Source: Aquanectria penicillioides
Lineage: Eukaryota > Ascomycota > Sordariomycetes > Hypocreales > Nectriaceae
DNA: 64,000 bases
Assembly: GCA_003415625.1 (NCBI GenBank)
Contig: PYIU01000002.1
Coordinates: forward strand, 3,968,001-4,032,000
Reading direction: 5' to 3'
The notes below the pieces were generated by a model. The model was not told the origin of the DNA. It did no database searches and saw only the letters and a list, made by a program, of their open reading frames with translations. Below are positions 60,595-64,000 of this stretch, one piece after another. The translations under genes were made by a program, and so were the position numbers. Every line of letters begins with the position of its first letter. Position 1 is the stretch's first letter.

Positions 60595-60944
60595 ATGATC
60601 ACCAAATTCATGACCGAGGTCACGGCCAAGTTCAACCCTTTTTCCACTTGCGCCAAGCCCGCCCGCCTGTTTCTCACCTTCCTCCCTCCGAACGCGCGAG
60701 CCACCGGCATGGCCATCAGCACGACACTGCTTCCTCGAAACTCCACAGAGCCCAGCTCGCTGAAGGTCAAGTTCAGTACGTTACGATTTTTCGCACAGGA
60801 CTGTCCAGGATAGCTTCTAACCCGGATGCAGAGGACGGCAAGGAACTGGCGTTTGACTGCGAAAAGTACAACATCAAGGGCCTGGTGGAAGAGGTTGACC
60901 GACACTCTCGTCAACTACAAAAGACGGCCGATCTTACCGACTAA
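60595..60944 (+). CDS. MRPL44: Mitochondrial large ribosomal subunit protein mL53 (yeast MRPL44 type)
   Basis: Exons 60595-60775 and 60832-60944 encode 97 residues, as expected for this short protein. The thioredoxin-like-fold pattern is visible: MITKFMTEVTAKFNPFST at the start, SARLFLTFLPPNAR-like segment, SSLKVKFKDGKELAFD across the intron, and a C-terminal helix LVEEVDRHSRQLQ. It should act in the mitochondrial matrix as part of the 54S subunit. Intron GTACGT..GCAG. The good start context (caagATG) and the match to the family decide the start. Confidence 0.88.
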
Positions 60945-61202
60945 ACACTTGGTATCTATTGTATCTATACTGTGCATCGACGGCGTTTTTTTTTTTTTTG
61001 TGGAAGCGAGGACTACATCTAAGGGGGCTGGACAGGCCAAATGGGACGACATCACACAGTCTCTGTACAATATGACAGCAATTGAGTAAATTTTTTTAAT
61101 TTTACGCTAGGATCCGGTATGCCTACTACGTGCAAATTTTGTACACACTATATGGCTATCAGACCACCGTACAGGTGTTCATTGACAATCTTAAATGCGC
61201 AC

Positions 61203-62462
61203 TTAGGCGGAAGCACCGCTGATGAAGAACCACTTGTCAATGGAGCTGTCGATCTTCTCAGCGGGGAGCTCCTGGTTGGGGGGGAGAGGGGGGAGCTGGC
61301 TGGGGTCGACACGGCTAGGGGACTGGGGGACATTGGTGTTGGTCCTGTGCGGTTGTCAGTATATAGTCGGTTTCGAGTCAGAAAGGATGGCTTACAGGGC
61401 AATGCCGCCAGCAGGGGACTGGCCAGTGATGAGGCGGTCCCAGGCCTGGGCACACTCCTCGATAACATCCAGGGCGTAGCTGTTGCAAATTCATTAATTT
61501 TTGGAATCAAGTTTGGGTCAATAGGTTTACGAACTCCTTGTTCTTGCACTCGCCAGTGAAGGCGAACTGGTTCTCAGGCTTGCCGTCGGGGATCTTGTAG
61601 ATACGGAACCACTCGTTGGTGGCACGGAGGAGACCAGGAAGGTGGCGCTCGACGTCCTCAACATCGTTGAGCTTGGAAGCAAGAGGGTCGTTGATGTCAA
61701 TGACAATGACCTTCCAGTCGGTCTCCTCCTCGTCGAGGAGGGCCATGACACCGAGGACCTTGACCTGCTTCACCTGACCAGTGTAGCCGACGAGCTCGCC
61801 GATCTCGCAAACGTCAAGAGGATCGTTGTCACCCTTGGCCTTGGTCTCGGGGTGGACGGTGTTGGGGTCCTCCCAGGTCTGTAGGAGAATGAATTAGCGG
61901 TCTGGGCAAAAAGACACGTGCCTTGTGAGCAGAGGAGGAGGAGGGACGGATTCATCATACCTGGGGGAAGGCACCATAGTTCCACAGGTAGCCCTTGTGG
62001 GGGAAGCAGTTGCGGACGTAGCGGAGCTTGCCCTTCTTGATGTCCTGCTTGATGGGGTTGAGGAGCTCCTCCTTGGAGATCTGAGAGTCGCAGAGTTAGC
62101 AATGGGCTTATGGGCCACGGAGGGGGCTGACGTGGTGTGGGAGATGCTGCCCAAGCAATGGAGAGAGGGGGAGGGGTAGGCGGTGGGAGCTCGAACGTGC
62201 GAGATGGCAAGATGGGACAGAGCAATGATTCTCCATGGCAAAAGTGAGGGCATAGGGCGCAGAGCAGCGAGAAACATACCTCAAGCTTAGCATTGGTCCA
62301 TCGGGGAATCTCAACGACCATGTTCAGGATTTTCTTCTCCTTGTCGGCGTACAGGGGAATATCGTGGAAAGGCGAGACGGGGATGCCATCCTTCTCGATG
62401 TAGACGCGGTGCTCGAGGGTGTAGGGAGCCGCAACCTTGCGGAGGGTGTAAGGGGAAGCCAT
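61203..62462 (-). CDS. IPP1: Inorganic pyrophosphatase
   Basis: Exons 62462-62280, 62080-61961, 61878-61535, 61479-61396 and 61344-61203 encode 290 residues. This family I enzyme hydrolyses pyrophosphate to phosphate. Motifs: [52 protein letters not shown], the metal-binding [23 protein letters not shown] and [19 protein letters not shown]. The end INKWFFISG-like tail ([13 protein letters not shown]) is typical of eukaryotic members. Intron 3 has an unusual GTTCGT donor, chosen because it alone keeps the frame into [22 protein letters not shown] at 62462 gives the usual cytosolic length; an in-frame open stretch of 160 further codons runs upstream to an ATG at 62942. Confidence 0.93.
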
Positions 62463-64000
62463 ATTGGACGGCGGGTTTGAGTTGGAAGAAGAAGAAAGAT
62501 GACGAGCGATCTGGGCCGTTCGTCGAGAAGAAATTTTGGAGGCGAAGGTCGAGGTCGAGGTGGTCGAAGGGTGGGAGGATGGAGGGGGCGGGGTAGTAGT
62601 GCTGTTTTGCTGGGTCAGGCTGGGCCTGGCTCCAGTGCTGCGTGTCGCCAGCGTTGCGATGTGATTGGCCCGTCCGGGGCCTGAAGCTTGGAAGGATTGC
62701 GACAGCGTCAGTGTCGTCAACGACGGCGGGAGGCCCCGTAGCAACGGCTGTGGCAGGGGCAGACTTGAGTTTAGGTGCGATAGTGGCTGTAGGGGCAGCG
62801 ACAGCGCTCGTTGGGGGGAGACAGACGCAGACACCGACCTCTGCACCCGGCAAGCTTGAATTGCGAGCATCGGAGGAGTGGAGACCCCGGGGAGAAGGGA
62901 CAAAAAAAAGGACGCTGGCTGATGGGGAGAATAAAAATACACGCAGTGCGCTTCACGGGCACGAGAAGTTACGCCTCAGGTCTCGTTCTCCGCGGTCTCG
63001 TCGGCTTTGGATACTGTGTCGACCGAGGTCTTTTTTTTTTCTGGCTGTGTCGCTCGCCGCGGCACACACTTCGCTGCTTTGAGGGGCGGGAGAATGGAAA
63101 GAGACCCGGCAGTGAAGTGCCTCAGGACACACCCATACGCCATCCTCGGACCTCCTATCGGAAGACGCTGACCGGCACTAGCCTGTCTTAGTAGGTAGCC
63201 CAACATGGAGCTTCCTTCAGGGTAAGCTGTAGGAATCATGCGGGAACCGCCCACCGACTATCCAACTGTCCTGATTCCTGAACAGAGTTTGAAGGATGAT
63301 ACGAATCCTTCACAGGCAGAACTTTTTTTTGGAGGCCCCCTTGTCTTTTTTTGTTCCTGACATAGCTACCGGGCGACGTCCTTTGCCGGATCCCTGGTCG
63401 GTTGTTGAGAAAAACAGCCAGAAATATGCCGTCCGATACTCTGACCCCAACACGCTCAACCTAAGGAGCACCAAAGCCATGTTATCCACAGCATTGTTGG
63501 ATTAAAAGCCACTGAAGAGGCTCAGAGACCCACGCTAGCTGATCACATCATTTCGATTGGCTTTAAATCCTCCTGATAACCTCAATGAACCTCGCCCTAG
63601 TCTTGGCGACGGCACCTCGACGCCCCGCTCCGATGGCCCGCACTGCTTACAACCTAGTGATGCATCTTTACTAAGTTGGATGTTTGGTAATGTAATGTAA
63701 TGTAATGCCATTGTTTTCAACCTAAGAACACTACAGACAAGTGCAATCGTAGAATGTAGTACAGCAGCGCGCCCCCCCCACCCAGAAAGAAATCACGACA
63801 CAGTAGGAGAAACCGACGAACCAGACAGATCAGACTTCTTACACATCCCCGAAACGAACACTAGCAGCCCCAAGCCATTCAAACTCCACTGCAAACACCA
63901 AAATTTGATGACAAAAGAAACATGGTGATCAATATGTAGTCTCTGGTTTTGTCTCTTTCTGCATTGATTCAACTTCCTGAAGCCCGCCAGCCTCCTTCTC
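62463..64000. other. Pyrophosphatase 5' flank and end of window, no other gene seen
   Basis: The first 480 bp are open in frame with the pyrophosphatase (see findings). Beyond that there is no supported gene; a TAATG pentamer repeat lies at about 63690-63708 (gtaatgtaatgtaatgtaatg). A gene entering from beyond 64000 cannot be judged. Confidence 0.5.

Overview
This window is nuclear DNA of a filamentous ascomycete (Pezizomycotina; probably Sordariomycetes, a guess from gene content and not from any marker). The evidence is short introns of about 50-150 bp with GT..AG ends and CTAAC-type branch sites, a HET-domain gene, an intron-bearing tRNA-Ile, and a largely housekeeping fungal gene set on both strands. 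I see no operon, phage, transposon, CRISPR array or secondary-metabolite cluster.

Layout. 1-13 kb: partial NAR1 (-), a four-helix membrane protein (+), a C2H2 zinc-finger protein (-), DAHP synthase (-), a WD40-cyclophilin (-), an AIG1-like lipid hydrolase (+) and the GINS subunit SLD5 (+). 13-26 kb: a small SDR flanked by TA tracts (+), a 1.29 kilo-residue disordered-tail protein (-), a 4.4 kb gene-free stretch, a HET protein (-) and tRNA-Ile(AAU) (-). 26-36 kb: UTP18 (-), a fused pseudouridine glycosidase/kinase (-), a secreted GPI-type protein (+) and a membrane SDR (+). 36-41 kb: a 5 kb gene-free, microsatellite-rich stretch. 41-52 kb: a phenol-hydroxylase-like FAD monooxygenase (+), an F-box protein (-), methylmalonate-semialdehyde dehydrogenase (-) and calnexin (-). 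53-63 kb: a Ser-rich GPI-type protein (-), methylthioribulose-1-phosphate dehydratase (+), SEC20 (-), mitoribosomal protein mL53 (+) and inorganic pyrophosphatase (-).

The genes mostly serve unrelated core functions: cytosolic Fe-S assembly, shikimate pathway, splicing-linked cyclophilin, replication, ribosome biogenesis, pseudouridine salvage, valine catabolism, ER folding, ER-Golgi SNARE, methionine salvage and pyrophosphate hydrolysis. No multi-gene pathway is visible.

The strongest unexplained signal is that seven otherwise good genes need eleven reading-frame corrections in total, and every one is the loss of a single base, mostly inside a short run of one nucleotide. This looks like a homopolymer-contraction artefact of the assembly rather than gene decay; sixteen neighbouring genes are intact. 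Other observations are identical telomere-like 10-mers upstream of tRNA-Ile and UTP18, a 20-bp perfect palindrome and a Gcn4/CPC1-type site at the DAHP synthase gene, a 160-codon acid-free in-frame extension upstream of the pyrophosphatase, and many pentanucleotide arrays in promoters. I did not find a clearly new biological system.
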